Part shown: positions 56,320-64,000 of the stretch, one piece after another
How the letters are laid out: each line of letters starts with the position of its first letter
Position numbering within the stretch: position 1 is the stretch's first letter
Source of the DNA: Streptomyces zingiberis
GTDB taxonomy: Bacteria; Actinomycetota; Actinomycetes; Streptomycetales; Streptomycetaceae
Assembly (NCBI RefSeq): GCF_012034935.1
Contig: NZ_JAATEN010000017.1
Location: 62,001-126,000, forward strand
Direction: 5' to 3'
Length of the DNA stretch: 64,000 bases
Notes under the pieces: model-generated
Seen by the model: only the letters and a program-made list of their open reading frames with translations
What the model was told of the DNA's origin: nothing
Database searches by the model: none
Position numbers and translations under genes: made by a program

Positions 56320-57105
56320 TCAGGGGGTGCCGGGGCCGAGGGCGGGGGCCGCCGCCGGGAAGAGGTCGAGGAAGGGCTCGAGTGCCTCCTCGGCGTCCCG
56401 GCTGAAGGTCGCGTCGAACTCCCAGATGAGGAAGAGCAGAAAAGCGATCAGGGCGCTGAACAACCCGGCGAGCAGCAGCTCCGGCGGCGAGGTGCCGATC
56501 CGCAGCGTGAAGATCATGCCGATGGTCACCAGCGCCCCGGCGATCAGGCCGAACCAGACCACGGCCGGGAGCTCCCCGCCGGCCATCTCGGCCCGGGCGT
56601 TGCGGGCGGCGTCGGCCACCGCGAGCTGGTCCACCATCGGCTGGTGGGACCGGACCTCCCGCGCGTCCCGTGGTTCGAGACGGGCGACGTACGCGCGTAA
56701 CTGCCGGAACAGCTCCTCGGCCTCCGGCGACATCCGGCCCTGCTCCGACATGGCGGGCCACTCCTCGCGCGCCACGTGGCGGACGTAGGTGCCGACACGG
56801 TCGCGGACGCGGTCCCGGACGGCCGGGGACCAGGCCTGGGCCCGCTCGGTGACCTCGTGCAGCGCCTGGGCCTCGGTCCGCACGACGTCCTGCGCGGTGC
56901 CGCGCGCCTCCCAGCCGCCGGCGATGGCGAGTCCCAGGACGATCGCGTAGACCACCCCGATCATCATGGTCATGTACTCGATGACATCGGGGGTCTCCGT
57001 CGCGCCCGCGTGATCCCGGCCCCGGCGGTGCCGCAGCACCACGACGCCGAGGACGACGAGACAGACCGAGGCCATCACGATCGTCAGGACCAGCCATCTG
57101 GACAT
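56320..57105 (-). CDS. DUF4239/bestrophin-like membrane protein containing a TTA codon
   Basis: The 261-residue protein has a hydrophobic N-terminal helix (WLVLTIVMASVCLVVLGVVVLRH) and a second helix (YMTMMIGVVYAIVLGLAIAGGW). A cytoplasmic helical domain of about residues 70-165 follows, then two C-terminal helices (VVWFGLIAGALVTIGMIF and LLLAGLFSALIAFLLFLIWEF). This is the DUF4239 layout. In-frame TTA codes Leu in FRQLRAYVAR (TTA at 56698-56700), so full translation should need the tRNA at 13852. ATG at 57105 has GGAGG close upstream. It precedes geoA in the same direction, 158 bp away. Confidence 0.88.
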   Translation of the reverse strand: MSRWLVLTIVMASVCLVVLGVVVLRHRRGRDHAGATETPDVIEYMTMMIGVVYAIVLGLAIAGGWEARGTAQDVVRTEAQALHEVTERAQAWSPAVRDRVRDRVGTYVRHVAREEWPAMSEQGRMSPEAEELFRQLRAYVARLEPRDAREVRSHQPMVDQLAVADAARNARAEMAGGELPAVVWFGLIAGALVTIGMIFTLRIGTSPPELLLAGLFSALIAFLLFLIWEFDATFSRDAEEALEPFLDLFPAAAPALGPGTP

Positions 57106-57154
57106 GGCACCTCCAGGGTCGGGCGGGCGGTCGCCCGCCGGGGGTCGGAAAGAG

Positions 57155-57179
57155 GGGGCCCGGCGCACGGCCGGGCCCC
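57155..57179. terminator. hairpin between the proline-rich gene and the DUF4239 gene
   Basis: GGGGCCCGGC pairs perfectly with GCCGGGCCCC across a 5-nt loop. It sits after the stop of the gene ending at 57213 and before the DUF4239 start, so the geoA-side transcript probably begins downstream of it. Confidence 0.65.
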
Positions 57180-57212
57180 GTGACGCGTCACGCCCACCGG
57201 GTGGGCCGTCGG

Positions 57213-58247
57213 TCAGCGGGAACGTCCGCCGCCCCGGGACGAGCCGGAACGCGGGCGCAGGGCGGCGGCGGCCAGCACCGCCGGGGTGATGATCACCAGG
57301 ACGAGCCGGGTCAGCGGAGGGCCGCCGGCGGCCGCCTCCCGCGGAGGAGCCGCGTACGGCCCGGCGGGCTCCGCCGCGGGCGGGGACGGCGGTTCGGGGT
57401 CCGGCGCGGGTGGCGCCGCGGACGCGGGCGGCGGGACGGCGCCGGGCGCGACGGGGGCGACGGGAGCCGGGGACGGCGGGGTGACCGGCACCGGGGCGGG
57501 CCGGGGCGGAGCGGGGGCCGGTGCCCCGGGCGCCGGTGGCCCCGACGAGGGCGGGCCGGGAGGGGGTGGTTCGGCGGGCGGCTCCGGCGGATCTGGCGGA
57601 GGTTCCGACGGCGGCCCGGACGGCTGTTCGGAAGGCGGCGGCTCGGTGGGCGGCGGAGGCGGGGTGGGAGGCGGCGGAGGCGTGGGGGCGGGCGGGGCCG
57701 GGGCGGGCGGGGGGGGGGGGGACGGGCAGGGCGGTGGCTCGGGCGGCCGTCCGCAGCCGAGCCCGAGGGTCACCTCCAGCCGGGGCGGTACCGGTCGCAC
57801 CGCCACCCCGGCCCGGAGCACCGGGCAGAGGATGAGCTCCACCGCCACCAGGCCGGGCGCGCCACCCGCCCGCGTGATCCGCGCGTCAGAGACGGCGCCG
57901 CCCGTACCGCCGGTACCGGCCGCGGCCGGCCCGGCCGGTGACGGCGTGACGGACGGGACGGGCCCGGCCGGCAGTGCCGTGACGGAGACGGCGGACGGGG
58001 CGGGTGGGGCGGACACCGCGGACGGAACAGACATGGCGGACGGGACAGCCATGGGCGGCGGGGCGGACACCGCGGGCCCGCCCGCACCCCCGGCCCAGGC
58101 CGTCCCCGCGCCCACCGGGCCGGCCGGCTCCACCGCGTTCGCGTGGGCCGCACCGCCCGTGAACACCGCCGGCCCCAGCGTCAGGGCCGCGGCGCAGCAG
58201 AGGCGGGCCCAGCGTCCGCCGCCCGGAATTCTTCTCGATTCCCCCAT
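57213..58247 (-). CDS. secreted proline-rich protein with C-terminal membrane segment
   Basis: The 344-residue protein has a signal peptide (RWARLCCAAALTLGPAVFTGGAAHA) and an Ala/Pro/Val-rich region. A short conserved-looking middle follows (GAPGLVAVELILCPVLRAGVAVRPVPPRLEVTLGLGCGRPP) with two cysteines. About 130 residues of Pro-Pro-Ala/Glu/Ser repeats come next. A C-terminal hydrophobic helix (LTRLVLVIITPAVLAAAALRPR) with a basic tail closes it, the arrangement of a wall-spanning anchored protein. ATG 58247 is close to GGAGG. A 13-nt C run lies inside it. I do not recognise the family. Confidence 0.72.
   Translation of the reverse strand: MGESRRIPGGGRWARLCCAAALTLGPAVFTGGAAHANAVEPAGPVGAGTAWAGGAGGPAVSAPPPMAVPSAMSVPSAVSAPPAPSAVSVTALPAGPVPSVTPSPAGPAAAGTGGTGGAVSDARITRAGGAPGLVAVELILCPVLRAGVAVRPVPPRLEVTLGLGCGRPPEPPPCPSPPPPPAPAPPAPTPPPPPTPPPPPTEPPPSEQPSGPPSEPPPDPPEPPAEPPPPGPPSSGPPAPGAPAPAPPRPAPVPVTPPSPAPVAPVAPGAVPPPASAAPPAPDPEPPSPPAAEPAGPYAAPPREAAAGGPPLTRLVLVIITPAVLAAAALRPRSGSSRGGGRSR
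57709..57721. repeat. 13-nt homopolymer within the proline-rich gene
   Basis: Thirteen consecutive G residues (C on the coding strand) encode part of a poly-Pro stretch in the secreted protein. Gain or loss of one base would frameshift the protein before its membrane anchor. It may be phase-variable or a sequencing-sensitive site. Confidence 0.9.
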
Positions 58248-58622
58248 GCCTCCAAGGGTGTGCGTCCACCGGCCCGCGCAACCGGCGCCGGACGGTACTT
58301 CCCCCGGATGGGGCAGCATCCGCCCGGATGTCCGAAATCCCTTGTGGTTCACGGCAGTTGGGAAAACGCGAACCAACCGGGACGGCATGGGGCGCAACGG
58401 TCCGCGGGCTCCGGGTGGGCGGCGTGCCGCCGCGTCCCTCCCGCGCGCACGCCGCCCGCGCCCCGGCCGTCGCGCCCATGGGCGCGCAACCCGGAGCCGG
58501 CACCGGGGACATGGGGCGTGACCTCCCGCGCACACCACCGCGGACCGCGCGGGGGGCGACATCCGCGCCCCCGGCACCGCATAGGCTGTGCGCAACACCG
58601 GACGCAGCAGGGGGCAACCGCC

Positions 58623-59630
58623 ATGACGACAGGCCGGCCCGGGCTGGGGGCGCCGCCCAGCCCCCGGACGGGGGGACACCCCGCACCGCCGAACAGCGCC
58701 TACGCGGCGCAGGTCGTGCACTTCCCGGACCCGGTCCGGGCCGCGCGCCACCCCGGGGGCGTCCGGGTGGACGAGCAGGGCCGTCCGGACTTCTCCCCTT
58801 ACGCCCGCGCCGCCGCCGAGATCGCGGACCCGCCGGAGGGCTTCGGCGTCGACGAACTCCGGCTCACCGACCACGTCTCCGCCAACGCCGCGCTGCACGC
58901 GGCGGGCCACGAGCTGTGGAGCAGCCTGCCCCCGGTCGCCACCCCGCACGGCTGGACCTGGCACCACGTACCGGACAGCCGCCGGATGGAGCTGGTCCCC
59001 ACCGAGGTCAAGGCGCTGCTCCGGCACCACGGCGGGCTGGCCACCGCCGCCGTCGACCAGCGGAAGCGCGGCACGCGCCCGCTCCAGGAGACCCGGCCCG
59101 CCCATCTCCGGCTGCCCGCGAGCGGGCTCTGTGTCACCGAGAGCCAGGTGCAGGACGTCGAGGAGGACCTCGGTTACCGGCTGCCCGGCGCCTACCGCTC
59201 GTTCCTGAAGGCGGCGGGTGGCTGCGCGCCGGTCGGCACCGCGCTCGACGCCGAGCTGGGGCTCCTCGTCGACCAGCCGTTCTTCACGGTGCGCGGCGAA
59301 CCCGCCGTCAACGACCTCGTCTACGTCAACAAGTGCCTGCGCGACCATCTCACCAAGGACTATCTGGGCGTCGCGTTCGTGCAGGGCGGCATCCTCGCGG
59401 TCAAGGTGAGGGGCCAGGCCCTCGGCTCGGTCTGGTTCTGCGCCTACGACGACGCGCGGGACCGGGACGGACTGAGCCTCCAGGAGCGGGTCGACCAGCT
59501 CCTGTTCCCCTGCGGTGACGACTTCGACGCCTTCCTGGCGCGGCTGGCGGGCAATCCGCCGGAGCTGGAGACGGTGGCCAACCTGATGGTGGACGGCGGC
59601 TTCGCGTACGCCGTCCCGGTGGAGGGGTGA
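58623..59630 (+). CDS. WHH-type HNH nuclease domain fused to SUKH/SMI1 domain
   Basis: The 335-residue protein has, after a disordered start, a nuclease domain at about 50-162 of the HNH/endonuclease VII superfamily, WHH variant: GWTWHHVPDSRRMELVPTEVKALLRHHGG (W113-H114-H115, LVP, H135-H136). The C-terminal half (about 170-325) is a SUKH/SMI1-KNR4 domain (VTESQVQDVEEDLGYRLPGAYRSFLKAAGGCAP, then FFTVRGEPAVNDLVYVNKCLRDHLTKDYLGVAFV). In polymorphic toxin systems these are normally separate toxin and immunity proteins; here they are fused. ATG 58623. The next gene starts 8 nt after its stop. Confidence 0.85.
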   Translation: MTTGRPGLGAPPSPRTGGHPAPPNSAYAAQVVHFPDPVRAARHPGGVRVDEQGRPDFSPYARAAAEIADPPEGFGVDELRLTDHVSANAALHAAGHELWSSLPPVATPHGWTWHHVPDSRRMELVPTEVKALLRHHGGLATAAVDQRKRGTRPLQETRPAHLRLPASGLCVTESQVQDVEEDLGYRLPGAYRSFLKAAGGCAPVGTALDAELGLLVDQPFFTVRGEPAVNDLVYVNKCLRDHLTKDYLGVAFVQGGILAVKVRGQALGSVWFCAYDDARDRDGLSLQERVDQLLFPCGDDFDAFLARLAGNPPELETVANLMVDGGFAYAVPVEG

Positions 59631-59637
59631 GCGCGCG

Positions 59638-61818
59638 GTGGTGACCTTCGCGCAGGCGCAGGAGCGCGCGGAAGAGTGGATCAACGGGGATCTCCCCGGC
59701 TACCAGCACCGCGCCGTGCACGTACGGGAGTTCGACCTCGGCTTTGTCGTCTGGGCCGAGGACCGCGAGGACGGCCCCCGGTCGGACGGCGGCGGCGCCC
59801 GCATGGTGATCGCCCGGGACAGCGGTGACACCACGCTGTGGCCGGCGCTCCCCGTGGGCACCGTCATCCGTCACTACGAGGAGCGCTACGGCGCCACGCC
59901 GCAGGACGCGCCCCCGGCGGAGCAGCGTCCCCGGCGGGTGGACCTGGAGGCGACGAGTTTCCTGCTGACCCCACCCCAGTGGCTGCAGGACGCGGCGGAC
60001 CAGCTCGGTATCCCGGACCGGCGGCGGGACCCCGCGCCGGACTCCCCGGCGGCGAGCGGCCCGGGGGCCTCCCCGGCCCCGCAGGCCCAGCCGGCCCCGC
60101 AGGCCCCGCAGGCTCCTCCGGCCCCCTCGTCGCAGGGCGGGGCGCCCGCCGCGGGGACCGCGTGGCCACCGGCCGAAGGGTCCGCCGCGGGCACAACGCC
60201 CCCGGAGCCCGGGCCCGCCGAGGGCGCCGCCGTCCACGGGGCGCCCGCGCCCACCGCGCACACCGCGCCCGCCACCGGCACCCCCTGGGCGGGGACGGAC
60301 ACCACGGCCGGTCCCGACGACGCCTCCGTCGAGCTGCCCGAGACGGTCTTTGCACCGCCGCTGACCGGCCCGGGCGCGGAGTCCCCCGCCGCGCCGGCCG
60401 GACCGCGGACCGGGAACGGGGACGAGGCGCGCCCCGGTGGCGCGACCCCGCCACCGGTCCCGCCGCCCGCCGGCCCGCCGCCCGTGACCCCGGCCGGCGA
60501 GGGGCCCGCCGCCGCGCCCGGCTCCAGCGGCGGATTCGGCCCGCAGTCCGGCCCGGCCACGCCGCCCGGCGGCAGGGCGCCCGGGGCCCCGCCCCCTCCC
60601 CCGCCCGGCGCCGCCGGCGGGGACCACCACCACGCGGCCACGATGCTCGCCGGGCCCAACCCCGGCGGCCCGTCCGTCCCCCCGCCCCCCGGACCGCCCG
60701 GAACACCCGGCGGCGCCACCCCGCCACCCCCCGGACCACCGCCACCCGCGCCGGGAACACCGCCCGGCGCGCGGCCGGCCACGCCGCCGGGGGCCGGTGG
60801 CGCGTACGGCTATCCGCAGGCGCCGGCCGGGGCCCCGATGGTCGGCCCCGGTTACATGGCCGTCCTCCGCTACCGCGCGCAGGACGGATCGGAGCAGCAG
60901 ATCATCCGCCGCTCCGCCTACGGCACGCCGCACCCGGAGTGGCAGATCCTGCACGAACTGCGCTCCCGGAACGTCCCGCCGCAGCAGGTGCTGGAGCTCC
61001 ACACCGAACTGGAGTCCTGCGATCTGCCGGGCGGTTACTGCGCGCGCATGATCCGCGAGACGTTCCCCCAGGTGCGGATCAGCCACACCGCCCCCTACGG
61101 CCGCGATCACGCCACCCGGCAGCAGGGCGTCCGCCATCTCATCGAGCACCAGGGCGAGTTGCACCAGGTCGCCGACGGCCCGGCGCGGCCCGCCCCGAAC
61201 CGGGTGCCGCTGCCGCATCCGGGCCAGGTGCCGCCCGTCCCGCCGGTGCCACCCGAGGGACTGGCGCACGAACTGGCGCAGGCGTTCGGCCCGCAGGGGC
61301 TGTTCCGCTTCGACCAGCACGCGGTCTCCCGGCAGGGCGTGCCGCCCGTGGTGGGGCACACCCTGGTCGTCGCCGGGCTGCCGGTGGACTTCGGCCCGTT
61401 CTTCTGGGCGCAGGCCCAGCCGGGCCGCCCGGTGCCGACGCTGGCCGAGCTGGCCGCCGAGCGCGGCGTGGCGCCCGCGTCGGACGCCGGTTCGTATCTC
61501 GTGGTGGGCAGCGACTTCGGCCGCCAGCTCTGCGTGCAGTACGGCACGGCCAACATCGTCGCCGTGCCGCTGGAGGGCGGGCCGGGCGGGCAGCCGGTGC
61601 CGCCGCAGTTCGTCAGCACCGGGCTGCCGGAGTTCGTGCGCTGCCTGGCCATGCTCGGCCGGATGTGGCGGCTGCGGTACGGGCTGACGCCGGAGCAGGC
61701 CGGACGCTGGACGGTCGACTTCCAGGCGCAGCTCGTCGCCCTGGACCCGGCGGCGCTGGCGACCCCGGAGACCTGGTGGTCGGTGCTGCTCGAACAGATG
61801 TGGGACGGCTTGCTCTGA
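59638..61818 (+). CDS. YrhB domain - proline-rich linker - deaminase-like domain - SUKH-4 fusion
   Basis: The 726-residue protein has an N-terminal YrhB/Imm35-like domain (about 1-80, TFAQAQERAEEWINGDLPGYQHRAVHVREFDLGFVVWAE...MVIARDSGDTTLWPALPVG) and a low-complexity Pro/Gly/Ala linker to about 395. A deaminase-like domain has H432-P-E434 and C461-x6-C468 (AYGTPHPEWQILHELRSRN...ELHTELESCDLPGGYCARM). The C-terminal SUKH-4 domain runs from about 540 (GLFRFDQHAV... to WTVDFQAQLVALDPAALATPETWWSVLLEQMWDGLL). This is a toxin-like domain flanked by two immunity-type domains. It is co-transcribed with the WHH-SUKH gene. Confidence 0.85.
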   Translation: MVTFAQAQERAEEWINGDLPGYQHRAVHVREFDLGFVVWAEDREDGPRSDGGGARMVIARDSGDTTLWPALPVGTVIRHYEERYGATPQDAPPAEQRPRRVDLEATSFLLTPPQWLQDAADQLGIPDRRRDPAPDSPAASGPGASPAPQAQPAPQAPQAPPAPSSQGGAPAAGTAWPPAEGSAAGTTPPEPGPAEGAAVHGAPAPTAHTAPATGTPWAGTDTTAGPDDASVELPETVFAPPLTGPGAESPAAPAGPRTGNGDEARPGGATPPPVPPPAGPPPVTPAGEGPAAAPGSSGGFGPQSGPATPPGGRAPGAPPPPPPGAAGGDHHHAATMLAGPNPGGPSVPPPPGPPGTPGGATPPPPGPPPPAPGTPPGARPATPPGAGGAYGYPQAPAGAPMVGPGYMAVLRYRAQDGSEQQIIRRSAYGTPHPEWQILHELRSRNVPPQQVLELHTELESCDLPGGYCARMIRETFPQVRISHTAPYGRDHATRQQGVRHLIEHQGELHQVADGPARPAPNRVPLPHPGQVPPVPPVPPEGLAHELAQAFGPQGLFRFDQHAVSRQGVPPVVGHTLVVAGLPVDFGPFFWAQAQPGRPVPTLAELAAERGVAPASDAGSYLVVGSDFGRQLCVQYGTANIVAVPLEGGPGGQPVPPQFVSTGLPEFVRCLAMLGRMWRLRYGLTPEQAGRWTVDFQAQLVALDPAALATPETWWSVLLEQMWDGLL

Positions 61819-62085
61819 GCCGCGGCGGCCCGGGCGGGTGCGGGCACCTCCGGCGGTTCCGGCGGGGGTGAGCGTGACCGCCCGGCCCCGGCGCCCTCCT
61901 CACCAGGGGATTGCCCCTGTCCGCCCGCCGTGCGCCCACTCGGGCCGTTCCCGGTCCGGGCGGGATGACGCATGCTGGAACAGCGGGGACGGGAGGGGCG
62001 GAGTGTCGCGTCAGGAGCGGTCGAGTGGCGCCGGGAAGATGGGCGCCGAAGCGGATCTCCCCTCGGGACGAAAGGGCTCGAACGG

Positions 62086-63114
62086 ATGAGTTCGTCTGTG
62101 CCACCTCACGGGTTCGCCAGGGTGCGTACCCCCTGGCGCGGTTACCGCCCCGAGCAGGTCGACGGTGCCGTCACCGGCCTCGTGACCACCCGGGACGGGG
62201 CGCTGGAGCGCGCCGAGGAACTCACCGCCCGCGTCCGGGAGCTGGAGGGTGAACTCGCCGAGCTGCGGGAGCGGGCCGAGAACCTCCCCCCACAGACGTT
62301 CGAGTCCCTCGGCGCCCGTGCCGGAGAGCTGCTGTCCTCCGTGGCGGAGGAGGCCGCCGAACTCCGCGACCGGGCCGAGGCCGACGCACGGTCGGTCCGC
62401 GAGGAGGCCGCCGCCACGGCCCGCGCCGCCGGGGACGCCGCCGCCTCCGACGCCGGCGCCGTGCGCGAGGAGGCCGACCGGCGGCTGGAGGAGGCCCTGG
62501 CCGCCGCGCACGAGAGCGCGGAGCGCATCCTCACCGCCGCCCGCGCGGCCGCCGACGAGGAGCGCGCCCGGGCCGGGGCCGCGCTGCACGAGGCGCGTGA
62601 GCGGACCACCGCGACCCTCGCGGAGCAGAAGCAGCAGAACAGTACCCGCCGGACGGAGGCGGAGCGGGAACTCTCCGCCGCCGAGGCCGCCACGGATCAG
62701 CGCGTCCGGGAGCTGACCGAACGCGCCGAGTCCGTGCTCGGTGACGCCCGTGACTCCCACGCCGAGGCCGAGGACACCGCCCGCCGGGAGCGGGACGACG
62801 CGGACGCCCGCGCGTCCGAGATCATCGCCCAGGCCAAGGCCCGGCGTCAGCGCATCGAACGGGAGACCGAACGCACCCTGCGCGACCACTCCGCCCGGCG
62901 GGACGCCCTCCGCGCCCAGATGGAACACATCCGCACCAGCCTGTCCACCATCACCGGCCGCGGCGGCCGCCGGGACACCGGCGGGGACACGGAACGGGAA
63001 GCGGGCCGGGACACGGCCCCCGGCCGGGAGGCCGCCGCGGAGCACGACGGCGGCAGGAACCACGCGAACGGCACGGGCACCCCGCCCGCCCCCCGCACGG
63101 AACGCTCACCGTGA
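62086..63114 (+). CDS. FilP/DivIVA-like coiled-coil protein
   Basis: The 342-residue protein starts MSSSVPPHGFARVRTPWRGYRPEQVDGAVTGLVTTRDGALERAEELTARVRELEGELAEL. The RGY..eQVD opening is typical of DivIVA/FilP-type proteins and is followed by about 230 residues of nearly uninterrupted coiled coil rich in Ala/Glu/Arg, then a disordered Gly/Arg/His tail. Such Streptomyces proteins are often annotated as cellulose-binding proteins and act in polar growth or as cytoskeletal filaments. The ATG at 62086 fits the family start; AAAGGG lies upstream. Confidence 0.82.
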   Translation: MSSSVPPHGFARVRTPWRGYRPEQVDGAVTGLVTTRDGALERAEELTARVRELEGELAELRERAENLPPQTFESLGARAGELLSSVAEEAAELRDRAEADARSVREEAAATARAAGDAAASDAGAVREEADRRLEEALAAAHESAERILTAARAAADEERARAGAALHEARERTTATLAEQKQQNSTRRTEAERELSAAEAATDQRVRELTERAESVLGDARDSHAEAEDTARRERDDADARASEIIAQAKARRQRIERETERTLRDHSARRDALRAQMEHIRTSLSTITGRGGRRDTGGDTEREAGRDTAPGREAAAEHDGGRNHANGTGTPPAPRTERSP

Positions 63115-63128
63115 CCGGCCGGACAGGT

Positions 63129-63181
63129 AGGCACCAAGGAGTCGTCTCGTGCGAGGCACAGGTCCGGGCGCGCTGGTGCCT
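63129..63181. terminator. weak bidirectional terminator
   Basis: AGGCACCA at 63129-63136 is complementary to TGGTGCCT at 63174-63181, followed by TTTC. It lies between two convergent genes ending at 63114 and 63183. Confidence 0.4.
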
Positions 63182-63182
63182 T

Positions 63183-64000
63183 TCAAGCGTTGTGGCAGAG
63201 GGCGCGGTCGATGAGAGTACGCAGGGCGGCTTCCTGGCGCTCCGCTGTCAGCTGGTCGGCGGGACGGCTGTGTGCTGAGACGGTGATGGTGCGCCGCCCA
63301 TCGGCCGTGGTGGCAGTCATGATGAGGTAGCCGATACCGCTTCCGCCGTGCCCGAGGTAGCTGCCTCCGCAGGACAACGGAGTGGAGAACAGACCCAGGC
63401 CGTTCCGGGTGCCGACGGGGAAGCCGGAGTCCTGGGGCACAGCGACGGTCGTGCGCATGGCTGCGAGCGTGGTGGGCGACAGCAGCCGTCCCTTCACGAG
63501 GGCGGTGAAGAAAAGGTTGAGCTCGCGAGCTGTCCCGGTCATCGACCCGTCTGCCCCGCTGTCCATCGGCAGATAGGGAAGCGTGGTGTCGAGCAGGGGA
63601 GCGTCGACGGTGAACTGCTGATGGTTGGACGCATGCGGGGAACGGAGGAAGGGCCAGGTGCCGGGCGTCTCCGTACGGTGCAGTCCGAGGGGACGCAGGA
63701 TGCGGGCATGTACCTGCTCCTCCCAGGAACGGCCGGTGACCTTTTTGATGATCATTCCGGCGAGCACGTAGTTGGTGTTGGAGTACTCCCAGTCGGTGCC
63801 CGCGGGAAATACCGGCGCATGGCGCATGGCCAGGGCGACCAGCTGCTCGGGCCGATATGTGCGCCATCGGTGGGTGTAGTACGTATCGGCGGTCTGGTCG
63901 GGCATCACCCCGGGCAGGTAATCCTGCAGACCGCTGGTGTGTTGCAGCAGATCACGGACCGTGACAGTCCAGCCGTCGTTGCCTGCACCGGTCACGACTC
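63183..64000 (-). CDS. serine hydrolase, beta-lactamase/D-Ala-D-Ala carboxypeptidase family (5' partial)
   Basis: The visible 272 residues are the C-terminal part of a penicillin-binding-protein-like serine hydrolase. VTVRDLLQHTSGLQDYLPG is the typical segment after the (missing) S-x-x-K motif, FPAGTDWEYSNTNYVLAGMIIKKVTG holds the Y-x-N motif, and GHGGSGIGY near the end stands for the H/K-x-G motif. The frame is open to the right edge, so the start and catalytic Ser lie outside the window. Base use seems somewhat less G+C-biased than its neighbours, with codons such as GAT, GGA and CAG more frequent. Secreted location is likely but unseen. Confidence 0.88.
   Translation of the reverse strand, partial: VVTGAGNDGWTVTVRDLLQHTSGLQDYLPGVMPDQTADTYYTHRWRTYRPEQLVALAMRHAPVFPAGTDWEYSNTNYVLAGMIIKKVTGRSWEEQVHARILRPLGLHRTETPGTWPFLRSPHASNHQQFTVDAPLLDTTLPYLPMDSGADGSMTGTARELNLFFTALVKGRLLSPTTLAAMRTTVAVPQDSGFPVGTRNGLGLFSTPLSCGGSYLGHGGSGIGYLIMTATTADGRRTITVSAHSRPADQLTAERQEAALRTLIDRALCHNA

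Noticed and set aside
57213..59684. 823-codon minus-strand frame running through the WHH-SUKH gene region
   Set aside because: Only the part from 58247 downwards begins with a signal peptide; upstream of this the sequence is antisense to the SUKH fusion gene.

Overview
The window is chromosomal DNA from a Streptomyces or very close relative. By eye G+C is above 70%, GTG/TTG starts and G-rich Shine-Dalgarno sites are common, and long meaningless antisense ORFs lie opposite the real genes, as expected at this G+C. The contents fit too: a tRNA-Leu(UAA) equivalent to bldA, two resuscitation-promoting-factor genes (one behind a c-di-AMP-type riboswitch), a FilP-like coiled-coil protein, EshA and geosmin synthase. 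There are no rRNA genes, insertion sequences, prophage or CRISPR.

Left part (about 1-48,200) is mostly housekeeping. From memory, its gene order resembles the S. coelicolor SCO307x-SCO311x segment. It holds: a LysA-fold PLP decarboxylase; an ArsR-VOC pair; an RpiR/SIS regulator; cystathionine beta-synthase; an SGNH hydrolase; a thiolase; a Bax-inhibitor-1 membrane protein; the UUA tRNA; a MacB-type ABC exporter; a cyclopropane-fatty-acid-synthase-like methyltransferase; NADH dehydrogenase II with a probable Rex operator; a possible eno-ftsB-DUF501-ppx operon; two Rpf genes; a P450; mazG; a SurA-like lipoprotein; an acyltransferase and a glycosyltransferase; a Ser/Thr kinase coupled to a membrane protein; a secreted ceramidase; mfd; and a second ABC exporter paralogous to the first.

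Right part (about 48,900-64,000) looks accessory. An AraC/GyrI-type regulator is followed by a deaminase-fold protein translationally coupled to a SUKH-3 immunity-type protein. Next come eshA, encoding what I read as a family 2B (cyclic-nucleotide-domain) encapsulin shell protein, and geoA, an enlarged geosmin synthase on the same strand. Beyond them lie a DUF4239 membrane protein with an in-frame TTA codon, a proline-rich surface protein, two large fusion proteins of polymorphic-toxin type (WHH nuclease-SUKH and YrhB-deaminase-SUKH-4), a FilP-like protein and a serine hydrolase cut by the window edge.

Most interesting system: eshA-geoA. The two disordered parts of this geosmin synthase (the interdomain linker and a roughly 120-residue C-terminal tail) each carry the same short motif, PYGP(A/T)G(P/L)GT(S/A)AA. 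It resembles a motif I recall in the disordered N-terminus of 2-methylisoborneol synthase, another terpene cyclase associated with EshA-type shells. I propose the motifs are shell-docking peptides and that geosmin synthesis here occurs in or on a proteinaceous nanocompartment that may respond to a nucleotide. bldA and the TTA codon upstream of geoA suggest a developmental link.
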